In this document: one piece after another, positions 1 through 6,748 of the stretch
How the letters are laid out: every line of letters begins with the position of its first letter
Numbering within the stretch: position 1 is the first letter of the stretch
Assembly (NCBI GenBank): GCA_016840645.1
Contig: JAEORY010000030.1
Span: 1-16,444 of the forward strand
DNA length: 16,444 nt
Direction: 5' to 3'
Origin: Candidatus Borrarchaeota archaeon
GTDB taxonomy: Archaea; Asgardarchaeota; Sifarchaeia; Borrarchaeales; Borrarchaeaceae
The notes under the pieces: model-generated
What the model was told of the DNA's origin: nothing
Seen by the model: only the letters and a program-made list of their open reading frames with translations
The model's database searches: none
Translations under genes and position numbers: made by a program

Positions 1-161
1 AAATATGCAGGAAATACCACTTTTGGGCTGTATACGTAACATTTTGCTTTTTTCGGAAGATAATGAAAAATAATGCGATTTTAGTGAAGTACTTATGAAA
101 TTAGAGGCACATAACGACAATTCATCTCTCAAAAAGTTTGGATCTGCGTGTCAGCTGTTGT

Positions 162-179
162 AACGAAACTTTTTAAAAG
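162..179 (+). promoter_or_regulatory. BRE + TATA promoter of rps27e
   Basis: AACGAAA (162-168) is followed directly by a TATA-like TTTTAAAAG (171-179). The expected transcription start, about 25 bases downstream, is near 200, giving a leader of about 24 bases before the ATG at 224. The same AACGAAA word precedes the TATA boxes at 9815 and 14411. The bases before it (1-161) show no gene I can recognise. Confidence 0.6.
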
Positions 180-223
180 ATTATAGTGAACATCAAATCA
201 TAAGTTTGAATAGTCAGGAGAAA

Positions 224-424
224 ATGAAGTTGAAAATCGAAAAAATGATTCCGCAACCACGCTCCAGATTTCTATTAGTTCGCTGTCCAGAATGCGGAAA
301 TGAACAGAAAATATTTGGTTCAGCGACTACAACTGTGAGATGCATTATTTGCAACAGAGTTCTCGCAGAACCTACTAGGGGCAAAGCACAAATTGTAAGC
401 AAAATCATCCAAGTCTTGGAATAA
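224..424 (+). CDS. rps27e: 30S ribosomal protein eS27 (S27e)
   Basis: Small zinc-binding protein of the small ribosomal subunit. The 66 residues follow the archaeal S27e pattern: a basic N-terminus with IPQPRSRFLLVRCPECGN, then CIICNRVLAEPTRGKA. The two CxxC pairs (CPEC and CIIC) form the C4 zinc finger. I chose the ATG at 224 because it fits the family's start and has AGGAG three bases upstream. An in-frame TTG at 206 would add six residues and would suit an almost leaderless transcript. It heads the conserved archaeal row rps27e-aif2a-nop10. The rpl44e gene that often precedes it is not visible in the bases upstream. A T-run (424-430) follows the stop codon. Confidence 0.95.
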   Translation: MKLKIEKMIPQPRSRFLLVRCPECGNEQKIFGSATTTVRCIICNRVLAEPTRGKAQIVSKIIQVLE

Positions 425-480
425 GTTTTTTGCTAGAATTTCACTTCTTTGTCTAATCTATTACAATAATAATACAAAAG

Positions 481-1284
481 ATGAGAGAAATGGTCAAAAA
501 GAAAAAAGAATTCCCAGAAGAAGGCGAATTTGTAATATGCACTATTACAAAAATCTCCTCTCATGGTTCATATGCATCTTTAGATGAATTCGAAGGGAAA
601 GAAGGGCTTATTCATATCTCAGAAATAGCTTCAACGTGGGTCCGCAATATTCGTAACTACGTAAGGGAGAAGCAGAAGGTAGTTGCGAAAGTGCTACGTG
701 TCGAAGAAGCAAAAAATCACGTAGATCTCTCGCTTAGGCGAGTTACAATCGTGATGCGAAGAAATAAGATTCAGGAATGGAAACGTTCACAGAAAGCAGA
801 TAATCTCTTAGAATTAGTTGCAAAACAACTAGATAAAACTAAAGAAGAAGCCTATGATGCCGTGGGATGGCCTTTAGAGGAAAAATTTGGTGAAATCTAC
901 GCTGGATTTGAAGAAATACATGAGAAAGGTGAAACAGTTCTAGAAAAAATGGGAATTGATGACGAATGGATAAAGACCGTTGTTGAACTAGCAAAAGCAC
1001 ATGTAACTATAAGGAAAGTAAAACTAACAAAAATAGTTGAACTTAAATGTTACAAACCAGATGGCGTTGAAATAATAAAAAATGCCTTGAAAAAGGGTTT
1101 AAAATCAACTCGGAGAAAAGATATTGCTCTAGATGTTAATCTGGTCGGATCACCACGATATAGGTTCTCAATTCAAGCAAATGATTATAAAAATGCAGAG
1201 AAAATATTGAATAAAGCCGTAAGTGCAACAATTAGCGCTCTGGAGAAAGGAGGAGGAGAAGGATACTTCGAAGAGGATACGTAA
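481..1284 (+). CDS. aif2a: Translation initiation factor aIF2 subunit alpha
   Basis: Alpha subunit of heterotrimeric aIF2, which brings initiator tRNA to the small ribosomal subunit. The 267 residues match the usual archaeal length. An S1/OB domain (about 12-90; FVICTITKISSHGSY, EGLIHISEIA) is followed by a helical domain (about 90-175) and the C-terminal alpha-beta domain that contacts the gamma subunit. In the loop where eukaryotic eIF2-alpha carries regulatory Ser51 (SELSRRRIRSI), this protein reads SEIASTWVRNI: Ala50 falls at the Ser51 position and Ser51 is the next residue. Phosphorylation control cannot be assumed. The ATG at 481 has no clear Shine-Dalgarno sequence; an in-frame ATG at 490 is an alternative. 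It sits 56 bases after rps27e. Confidence 0.95.
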   Translation: MREMVKKKKEFPEEGEFVICTITKISSHGSYASLDEFEGKEGLIHISEIASTWVRNIRNYVREKQKVVAKVLRVEEAKNHVDLSLRRVTIVMRRNKIQEWKRSQKADNLLELVAKQLDKTKEEAYDAVGWPLEEKFGEIYAGFEEIHEKGETVLEKMGIDDEWIKTVVELAKAHVTIRKVKLTKIVELKCYKPDGVEIIKNALKKGLKSTRRKDIALDVNLVGSPRYRFSIQANDYKNAEKILNKAVSATISALEKGGGEGYFEEDT

Positions 1285-1455
1285 ACTACCTGCCCAGAAG
1301 GATAACTATTCTATAAGGTCTGTTGCATTTCTCAACGAATCAATTTCTTAATAAGCCAAGAGTCTATATTATGAACAAGACTTTAGTGACATTGGATCCT
1401 TATATTGTGACTGAACACAAAGATTTTACCAAGAAATAGAAGGGTGAATTTTGGT

Positions 1456-1641
1456 ATGGGGAAATTGTTGAAGAAATGTGTTACTTGTTATCAGTACAGT
1501 TTGGCAAAAGAAATTTGTCCTAATTGCGGTGGACACTTAAGAATTGCTGCCCCTTCAAAGTTTAGCCCACAAGATAAGTACGGAAAATATCGTCGGATGC
1601 TTCTTAAAACAACTTTAACACTTCACCAAAAAGAGGAGTGA
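1456..1641 (+). CDS. nop10: H/ACA RNP protein Nop10
   Basis: Small zinc-containing component of the H/ACA ribonucleoprotein that guides pseudouridylation of rRNA with Cbf5, Gar1 and L7Ae. The 61 residues contain the archaeal zinc ribbon CVTC...CPNCGG and the family signature APSKFSPQDKYGKYRR, which contacts Cbf5. The ATG at 1456 (MGKLLKKC) fits the family start; an in-frame GTG at 1444 would add four residues. The 159-171 base gap after aif2a is wider than usual for this pair. It contains TTATATTG (1400-1407), which could be a separate promoter, and only a 22-codon ORF from 1371 that I do not call. The stop TGA lies inside the next gene's ribosome binding site, so the two are translationally close. 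Confidence 0.93.
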   Translation: MGKLLKKCVTCYQYSLAKEICPNCGGHLRIAAPSKFSPQDKYGKYRRMLLKTTLTLHQKEE

Positions 1642-1647
1642 TTATAA

Positions 1648-2439
1648 ATGACGTCCAGAATCCGCTTCACGAAGGATTTAGATCCAATATCTTTGAAAGA
1701 CCCGATACTAATTCAAGGGTTGCCAGGTGTTGGAAATGTTGGTAAACTAGGAGTAAACCACATGATCCAAGAGCTCAAAGCAATTTATTTTGCAGAACTT
1801 TATTCGTATACTTTTCCTTATCATGTGCTTGTAAATAATGATGGGATTCTAAGGCTTCTTCGTAATGAATTTTGGTTTTCCCAACTTTCGAAAGGTGGTG
1901 GGAAACATGATGTTATATTTATTACAGGAGATTATCAAAGTCAAACGCCAGAAGGGCAATTTACAATAGTTAATATGATATTAGACCTAGCTGAAAAATT
2001 TAAAGTGAGTCAAATCTATACGCTTGGTGGTTATGCCACAGGAAGCGTTTCTAAAAATCCTAGGGTTTTTGGGACTGCTACTAGTCTTTCTTTAATAAAA
2101 CACCTTAAGGACGAAGAAATCGAGATAAATGAGTCTGGAGGCCCTATAGTGGGGGCTTCAGGGTTACTAATCGGTCTTGGAAAGATGAGGGGAATAGAAG
2201 GAGCATGCCTACTGGGCGAGACGTCTGGATTTATGGCAGATGCACTTTCTGCCAAAGTAGTTCTTGAAAAACTGATTAAACTTGTTGAAATAGAGCTAGA
2301 TCTTGGACCTTTAGAACTTAAAGCGCAGAATCTTACTAAACTTATAGATCAAATGAAACAAAGGCAGAGACCTGGAACAGGAAGACGTCCAGATATAGAA
2401 AGCGAAGAAGAAAAAGACGATTTATCATATATCGGATAA
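1648..2439 (+). CDS. PAC2-family proteasome assembly chaperone-like protein
   Basis: A PAC2 (Psmg2/PbaA-PbaB) family protein of 263 residues, linked in archaea to proteasome core assembly or capping. The family pattern is visible: PILIQGLPGVGNVGKLG near residues 20-35, FITGDYQSQTPEGQF, a glycine-rich stretch (YTLGGYATG), and GPIVGASGLLIGLG in the second half. The C-terminus is a charged linker (about residues 236-257) ending in SYIG. This resembles, but does not match, the HbYX docking tail, since Tyr is third rather than second from the end. A good Shine-Dalgarno (GAGGAG, 1633-1638) precedes the ATG. It sits six bases after nop10. The function is inferred from family; direct proteasome binding is unproven. 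Confidence 0.88.
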   Translation: MTSRIRFTKDLDPISLKDPILIQGLPGVGNVGKLGVNHMIQELKAIYFAELYSYTFPYHVLVNNDGILRLLRNEFWFSQLSKGGGKHDVIFITGDYQSQTPEGQFTIVNMILDLAEKFKVSQIYTLGGYATGSVSKNPRVFGTATSLSLIKHLKDEEIEINESGGPIVGASGLLIGLGKMRGIEGACLLGETSGFMADALSAKVVLEKLIKLVEIELDLGPLELKAQNLTKLIDQMKQRQRPGTGRRPDIESEEEKDDLSYIG

Positions 2440-2454
2440 ACTACCTATTCCTAA

Positions 2455-2495
2455 AGAAGTGCGCTTCTAGAGATCTTACTGAGGTATAGACCTCA
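2455..2495. terminator. Two tandem hairpins between convergent genes
   Basis: Two perfect stem-loops lie in the 83-base gap between the stops of the PAC2 gene and stt3. The first is AGAAG-TGCG-CTTCT (2455-2468) and the second is TGAGGT-ATAG-ACCTCA (2480-2495). Being palindromic and central to a convergent pair, they could end or shield both transcripts. A short T-rich stretch follows on the + strand. Confidence 0.5.
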
Positions 2496-2522
2496 TATCA
2501 TTCGTTTTGCTAAGAAATTTAG

Positions 2523-4553
2523 TTAATTCACTTGATAAATTCTGACAAGCCAATTTTGAGTTGTATGCGCTTCTTGGAAAGAAGTAATACCTGATACGGG
2601 ACGGGGGGCTTGATAGAAGTTATAGTAAAGTAGTTGATATAGTAGTGAGTCGTAATATGGATCCTTAGGTGTTCCTGATTCTTCATCCCAGTAATCTACT
2701 TCGCGAATTTTTGTTTCATTGAACAAATTTTGTTCTGCGATGCGAACCATCCATATCCATTTACCTTCGTCACCGCCAGTGCCTCCAACAGCACCTGTAA
2801 AATGTACTAGTACATAATCTGCGCCGAGCATCTTAAAAATCTCTGTTCCGTTTTCAGGATGAGACATAAAGGCAGCAGCTATCCACGCAATTTGTGTACT
2901 ATTCGTTGTGGCATTATCAACAATAGTTGTCCTGTTTCCAATAGCTTCAATCCAATATCCGTAGTCCCACCATGCTGCGATAACCGCGTTGGAGTCTGTC
3001 TCTTCCCTTAACCATTGCATTGATTCCTGCCAATCATGTAATTCCACAGGCTGTCCACTTTGGGCTTGTCCTACAAGAATCACATCAGGACTGCTGAAGT
3101 AATCGAACGCTACCTGCGTCCCATGCCATGTATAAAGCGTCATAATAAACCCTATGAAAATCAAAACAAAAATCGCATAATCTTTTGGTACAACTTCTGT
3201 CACCCGAATTCTCCTACGCACAATTGCAGCGCGTTCGAGTAAAACTCTAGAGAACGGTCTTAAAACATTTGTTAAAGCATATGCTGAAAGAAGACAAGCC
3301 GCAGGGGCTAAAATAAGTAAAAGACGGACCATTGAACCCGCGAAATAAACTGTTGTGATGCTGAAGAGTATAAGAAAGATATCATCATTTCTTAATCGAC
3401 GAAATGCAAAATATATGCCGACAGGCATAAGAAAAACCAAAATATCTAAATTGAAAAACAATTGACCCCACGCTAAAGGAATATGTTCGCTAACAGATTC
3501 AATAAGCGGTGGACGATCTATTGGATTGATTACTGCTAAGAATTTTCCGGTTATTAGTGATAGCTGGTCTTGTGAAACCAGATATGCGACGATACTAATT
3601 ACACATCCTATTGCTACAATCATTACAACAGCAAGAAGTTTTCCAAACGAAACATCAGGTACAAGTGGCTTTACCCAGAATAAAACCCCATAAATAAGTA
3701 AAATTGCCAGAACAATGAGTGAAAAGAATCCAATAAATGATGTAAGAAAATTGACACCTGTTCTAGGCACAAAAATAGTAATTAGTAAGCCAATTAGAAC
3801 GGTCAGTGAATATGACAACAATAGTTTGTGAGAATAGCGATTGAATAAGAGTAAGGCTATGGCTACAAGTGGTATTAAACCATAGGCAAATGTAAATGCA
3901 CCCCAACTGGCTGAAAGTCCGCCAAGACTTAAACCGGCAAGGATGCCATCAATTAGTGAACCATTCTTTTCAGCGCGCACGAAAAAGAAGAAAGCAGCAA
4001 CCATAAAGAATATTCCAAGACCTTCATTATCAAAGAAACCCGCCATTGTTCTGCTAATATATGCAGGACAAAAGGCCAATAGAAATGCAGCAATCAATCC
4101 TGTTTTTGTGTCAGCAATTTCTTTTCCAAAGAAGTATAATAGTACAGTAGTGATTGCACCCATTAATGCAGGGAAGATATAACAGATAATCAATATATCT
4201 GTATTAATACCTAAGGCTTTCAGGATGAAATATATTGTCGCTGCAGCGAAAGGCGTACCTGGATATGAACCCTTCCAAATAGGACGACCATAAGGATACC
4301 AACTTTTTGTGTCATGCCACGAGAAATAGGCAGCATAGCCATTATTTGCTACAAATTCAGTGACACGATATTGAAACCATGGATCAAATGCTTTCAGAAG
4401 TGGTTCAAATCTAAAAAAAGGAAATAGTCGTAACAAGAGAGCTATTGAAAAGATGATGAAAAGTAAAGTATACTGAACAACCACACTAATTTCAACATTT
4501 GGCCAAACCATCTGCTTTCTGATGCGTTTCCAAACGCGATTAAGAAATGACAT
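2523..4553 (-). CDS. stt3: Oligosaccharyltransferase catalytic subunit STT3 (AglB class)
   Basis: Membrane GT-C enzyme that transfers a lipid-linked glycan to Asn in N-X-S/T sequons outside the cytoplasmic membrane. About 10-13 membrane segments occupy residues 25-475, followed by a soluble domain. Catalytic features are present: first acidic motif FDPWF (Asp57), second AGFFDNEG (Asp175, Glu177), the external-loop SVSEH motif (353-357), MVRLLL (Arg410), and the sequon-binding WWDYGYW (528-534), followed by VDNATTNST. SVSEH and the segment LVFLMPVGIYFAF (372-384) read like eukaryotic STT3 rather than bacterial PglB, which has TIxE. The 676 residues suit an STT3 without large extra domains. The ATG at 4553 has only a weak GAGAT upstream. 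It is divergent from the glycosyltransferases at 6749 and 7985, with a mobile element between them. Confidence 0.95.
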   Translation of the reverse strand: MSFLNRVWKRIRKQMVWPNVEISVVVQYTLLFIIFSIALLLRLFPFFRFEPLLKAFDPWFQYRVTEFVANNGYAAYFSWHDTKSWYPYGRPIWKGSYPGTPFAAATIYFILKALGINTDILIICYIFPALMGAITTVLLYFFGKEIADTKTGLIAAFLLAFCPAYISRTMAGFFDNEGLGIFFMVAAFFFFVRAEKNGSLIDGILAGLSLGGLSASWGAFTFAYGLIPLVAIALLLFNRYSHKLLLSYSLTVLIGLLITIFVPRTGVNFLTSFIGFFSLIVLAILLIYGVLFWVKPLVPDVSFGKLLAVVMIVAIGCVISIVAYLVSQDQLSLITGKFLAVINPIDRPPLIESVSEHIPLAWGQLFFNLDILVFLMPVGIYFAFRRLRNDDIFLILFSITTVYFAGSMVRLLLILAPAACLLSAYALTNVLRPFSRVLLERAAIVRRRIRVTEVVPKDYAIFVLIFIGFIMTLYTWHGTQVAFDYFSSPDVILVGQAQSGQPVELHDWQESMQWLREETDSNAVIAAWWDYGYWIEAIGNRTTIVDNATTNSTQIAWIAAAFMSHPENGTEIFKMLGADYVLVHFTGAVGGTGGDEGKWIWMVRIAEQNLFNETKIREVDYWDEESGTPKDPYYDSLLYQLLYYNFYQAPRPVSGITSFQEAHTTQNWLVRIYQVN

Positions 4554-4707
4554 GATCTCATACCCAATTAGTTGCTTTCGGTGAAAATCTTAGCTTCAAA
4601 TTAGTTCATGCCAATGTGTTACTAAATCTAGTGCTAAGCGCAAACGTCAAATTATTGTTATTTAATTATTGCGTTGACAGTATAATTTGAGAACTCTTAA
4701 AAGATTT

Positions 4708-4725
4708 GTGTTCAATTAAGAACAC
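4708..4725. repeat. Perfect stem-loop just beyond tnpB
   Basis: GTGTTC-AATTAA-GAACAC forms a six-base-pair stem five bases past the tnpB stop codon. It may be a terminator for tnpB, part of the element's end, or the last stem of the guide RNA scaffold. The sequence alone does not separate these. Confidence 0.45.
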
Positions 4726-4730
4726 TTAGG

Positions 4731-6002
4731 TTATGAAATTTGAGCCGTATGGTTCAAATTGCTTCGTTCGATCTCATCATCAGCGAGATTCCATCGTACT
4801 GGGTGTAACCCGAAACACCCTCCTACCCCGTCGGCTTTTACTCTAGTAAAAGCGTTCGGCTCGCTTTTTCGAATTATGTTGTAACCTCCATTGACATCGG
4901 CATTGATGAGTATTCCCTGAGCACTTCTGAAGAGTCCCCTCTTGACTCGTCTCCCCGCATAGTGTTGCTGATGTGCCATCGGTTCATTGTCCAGAAAACT
5001 ACATTTGCTGGTGTAACTTTCTTCCACCAGTTTCACCGCTACTCCTTCTTCTTCGGCTTTGTACCTCACCTGATTGATGATTTTCAGGTAGGGTATCAAC
5101 ACAAAGTTTTGGTTGGTTCGCTTGTCTAGTTCCACCTGTTGTTTCCACTCGGGATTATAGCCGATCACCAGCTTTCCGATGCCATACTGCACACACCAGT
5201 TTAAGATACGCTTACTGAGTTTGTGGGTGTAATTATTCGACTTTCGTTCATACTTTCCCTCCAATCGCTTCATTTTTTTGCCGTCGGTTATTCCCTGCCT
5301 GTCATAAATGCTCCGTAGCCGCGCTTTTTCCTTCTGATAAAACTGGTTGATGCTCTTGATCCCCTTCCCGTCATCCTTAACAACAATCAGTGGTTTCCCG
5401 ATGTTGTTCACCATAGTGATGACGTTAGACACTCCTAAGTCGATGCCTGCTATTCGTGTGGTGTCAGATTTCTGCTGCGGAGGGATCAATTTCTGGTAGA
5501 CGATCTCACACATATAATCTACGCCTTTGGGAATAACCCGCACTTCCCTCAGCTTGGTGGTATCCGATAACCGGGTCTTTACTTCAACCTCAAACGCGAG
5601 TTTCTTTGGAAAGCGTACTGTCCCATTCTTGATGCAGCATTGCTGATTGGTGAACACCAACAGCTGTTCGCCATCCTTTTTTTTGTATTTGGGTGGGCGT
5701 GGCTTCTTCTTGAACTTCTCAGGGTGCAGTTTCCACTCTTTAATGGTTCTAAAAAAGGATTTCCAAGCTTTATCGATGAGACGAAGGGTTTGCTGTGCTG
5801 TTTTGGCGGGCAATTGTCGATAGTTGGTGCTGAGTTTTAACCGATGGTAGAGTTGGTTATACCGTATCCACTGGTCGTGGTGCTTCAATGACTGCTTAAT
5901 AGCGTAGTTAGCTTCATTATACAGGTTTTTGCTTAAATGACAAAAATGGCTCAGAGTAGTGCTGGGTTTTAGCCAGAGTTGTTCAGTTCTTTTAACTCTC
6001 AC
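4731..6002 (-). CDS. tnpB: TnpB, RNA-guided RuvC-like nuclease (no zinc ribbon)
   Basis: Transposon-encoded nuclease of the family ancestral to Cas12, 423 residues and apparently intact. The N-terminal OrfB helical domain starts with the typical TEQLWLKPS...LYNEANY pattern. The RuvC triad is visible as Asp188 (IAGIDLG), Glu329 (VEESYTS) and Asp369 (NADVNGGYNI). Most TnpB proteins carry a CxxC...CxxC zinc ribbon between the last two; here the segment after YTSK has one Cys (CSFLDNE) and then RRVKRGLFRS, so the ribbon is absent. That is a recurring subgroup as I know the family, not obvious decay. The start is GTG at 6002, with GGAG about ten bases upstream. Its codons are more G+C-rich than those of its neighbours, fitting recent transfer. 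It likely targets DNA next to the element using an RNA from its own 3' end. Confidence 0.92.
   Translation of the reverse strand: MRVKRTEQLWLKPSTTLSHFCHLSKNLYNEANYAIKQSLKHHDQWIRYNQLYHRLKLSTNYRQLPAKTAQQTLRLIDKAWKSFFRTIKEWKLHPEKFKKKPRPPKYKKKDGEQLLVFTNQQCCIKNGTVRFPKKLAFEVEVKTRLSDTTKLREVRVIPKGVDYMCEIVYQKLIPPQQKSDTTRIAGIDLGVSNVITMVNNIGKPLIVVKDDGKGIKSINQFYQKEKARLRSIYDRQGITDGKKMKRLEGKYERKSNNYTHKLSKRILNWCVQYGIGKLVIGYNPEWKQQVELDKRTNQNFVLIPYLKIINQVRYKAEEEGVAVKLVEESYTSKCSFLDNEPMAHQQHYAGRRVKRGLFRSAQGILINADVNGGYNIIRKSEPNAFTRVKADGVGGCFGLHPVRWNLADDEIERSNLNHTAQIS
4737..4853 (-). ncRNA. Candidate TnpB guide RNA (omegaRNA/reRNA) scaffold
   Basis: In TnpB systems the guide scaffold overlaps the 3' end of tnpB and runs past its stop codon. 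In exactly that place four stems occur in a row: GCTTTTAC/GTAAAAGC (4834-4853, eight pairs), GGGTGT/ACACCC (4801-4820), ATCTC/GAGAT (4771-4789), and a near-perfect ten-position stem AATTTGAGCC/GGTTCAAATT (4737-4760). Such density inside a coding region suggests RNA selection as well as protein selection. The 3' end of the scaffold, and so the guide, is probably just below 4735 but cannot be placed exactly. The identification is inferred from position and structure. Confidence 0.5.
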
Positions 6003-6468
6003 TTAAACCAATCTCCACTTTTCTTTGTCTTCTTTTTGAATACAGTTTCATGGAATAGCAATGCAACAAGGAAATGAGTTATTCAAACAGGTATTGGTGG
6101 AGGGAAAAACCGATCGACTTTAATTGGAGTCTGTGCCTTGTCTACAAGCGTGCATAGCATGCCTCCCTCCCTTCCTCCCTCTCTCTGAATGCGGCGGGTA
6201 CCATGGACTGAGTAATTATACCCCCGGCATGGCTTAGTCAGTTCCATGACCCCAAGGGGAGTCTGGGTGATATAGTTATCCCTGCCTGCCGCTCGCTAGT
6301 CATTAAATAAGTAAGGCTGACAAAACACTATTTAAGTGTAAGGGAGACCCTTAGGAAAGTGATGCATGTGAACATGAGCTACCGCAATTTATTCAACCCT
6401 TTAAGGAATGGGCTATCTTGCTTAGCCAATGTAAGTGACTGGCAAACATCTTCATCACACGAGTCATA
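6003..6468. other. GC-rich, hairpin-dense non-coding spacer
   Basis: About 466 bases without a recognisable gene, where the recombinase catalytic domain of an IS607 element would be expected. No frame reads like a serine recombinase. It contains CTTGT-CT-ACAAG (6138-6149), a polypyrimidine tract (6162-6185; G-rich on the minus strand), and a multi-branched fold. In that fold GCGGCGGG (6191-6198) pairs with CCTGCCGC (6285-6292), enclosing CATGGACTGA/TCAGTTCCATG (6202-6248), CCCC/GGGG (6250-6259) and GG-T-GATA/TATCCC (6266-6282). Further hairpins lie at 6325-6339, 6339-6353 (TAAGGG/CCCTTA), 6365-6376 and 6411-6427. It matches no RNA I recognise (not 5S, SRP, RNase P or tRNA). Confidence 0.55.
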
Positions 6469-6570
6469 TCATTTTCCCATCGTTTTACGCCGAATGACTT
6501 CTTCTTCGACCCAACGGTAGGGCGTCGAGCGGGAGAGACTCAGAAGTGTAAGCGCGTCTCCAGTTTTCAT
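6469..6570 (-). pseudogene. tnpA: IS607-type tnpA remnant (MerR-like HTH end only)
   Basis: On the minus strand an ATG at 6570 opens a 33-codon frame beginning MKTGDALTLLSLSRSTPYRW, followed by VEEEVIRRKTMGK and a TGA stop. This is the pattern of the MerR-like DNA-binding domain at the N-terminus of IS607 serine recombinases (ALxLLxxSRxTxYRWxxEGxI). After the TGA the same frame continues YDSCDEDV, which resembles the wing that normally follows, so the TGA probably replaced a Trp codon. The catalytic recombinase domain cannot be found downstream. The gene is therefore truncated and unable to make a working transposase. The alternative is a stand-alone HTH fragment. Confidence 0.6.
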
Positions 6571-6748
6571 CATGTAATCTTATCATTTAAGACAAATAGA
6601 ATCTTTAGGTTTAAAATATCACTTATACGCAAAAATATGTTTGCTGGCGAAATCAGCACGGAAAAAGTAATCTAGAATTATAGGAACCTTAAGAAGATTT
6701 GGAGTAATTTAGTTTTAAAAAATCTTTAACAAATTGAGGTGGATTCTA

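Larger units (their letters stand above)
4700..6600 (-). mobile_element. Decayed IS607/IS605-type element carrying tnpB
   Basis: A tnpB gene, structured DNA at its 3' end, and an upstream remnant of an IS607-type serine-recombinase gene all point the same way between two host genes that are divergent. The TnpB region is visibly richer in G+C than its AT-rich neighbours. These families have no terminal inverted repeats or reliable target duplications, so the ends are approximate: the left edge is set just past the hairpin at 4708-4725 and the right edge just before the AT-rich DNA above 6600. With its recombinase truncated, the element probably cannot move by itself. Confidence 0.6.

Noticed and set aside
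1371..1439. 22-codon ORF between aif2a and nop10
   Set aside because: It has no ribosome binding site or recognisable pattern, and its length is expected by chance.
5640..5840. 66-codon + strand frame opposite tnpB
   Set aside because: It is antisense to the conserved TnpB N-terminal half and shows no protein pattern of its own.
6191..6292. 5S, SRP or RNase P RNA as an explanation for the folded island
   Set aside because: The conserved core sequences of these RNAs are absent; only a general multi-stem layout is shared.
6469..6471. Recoding of the in-frame TGA in the tnpA remnant as selenocysteine or tryptophan
   Set aside because: Other genes here use TGA as a stop, the frame meets TAG soon after, and no catalytic domain follows; simple decay explains it.
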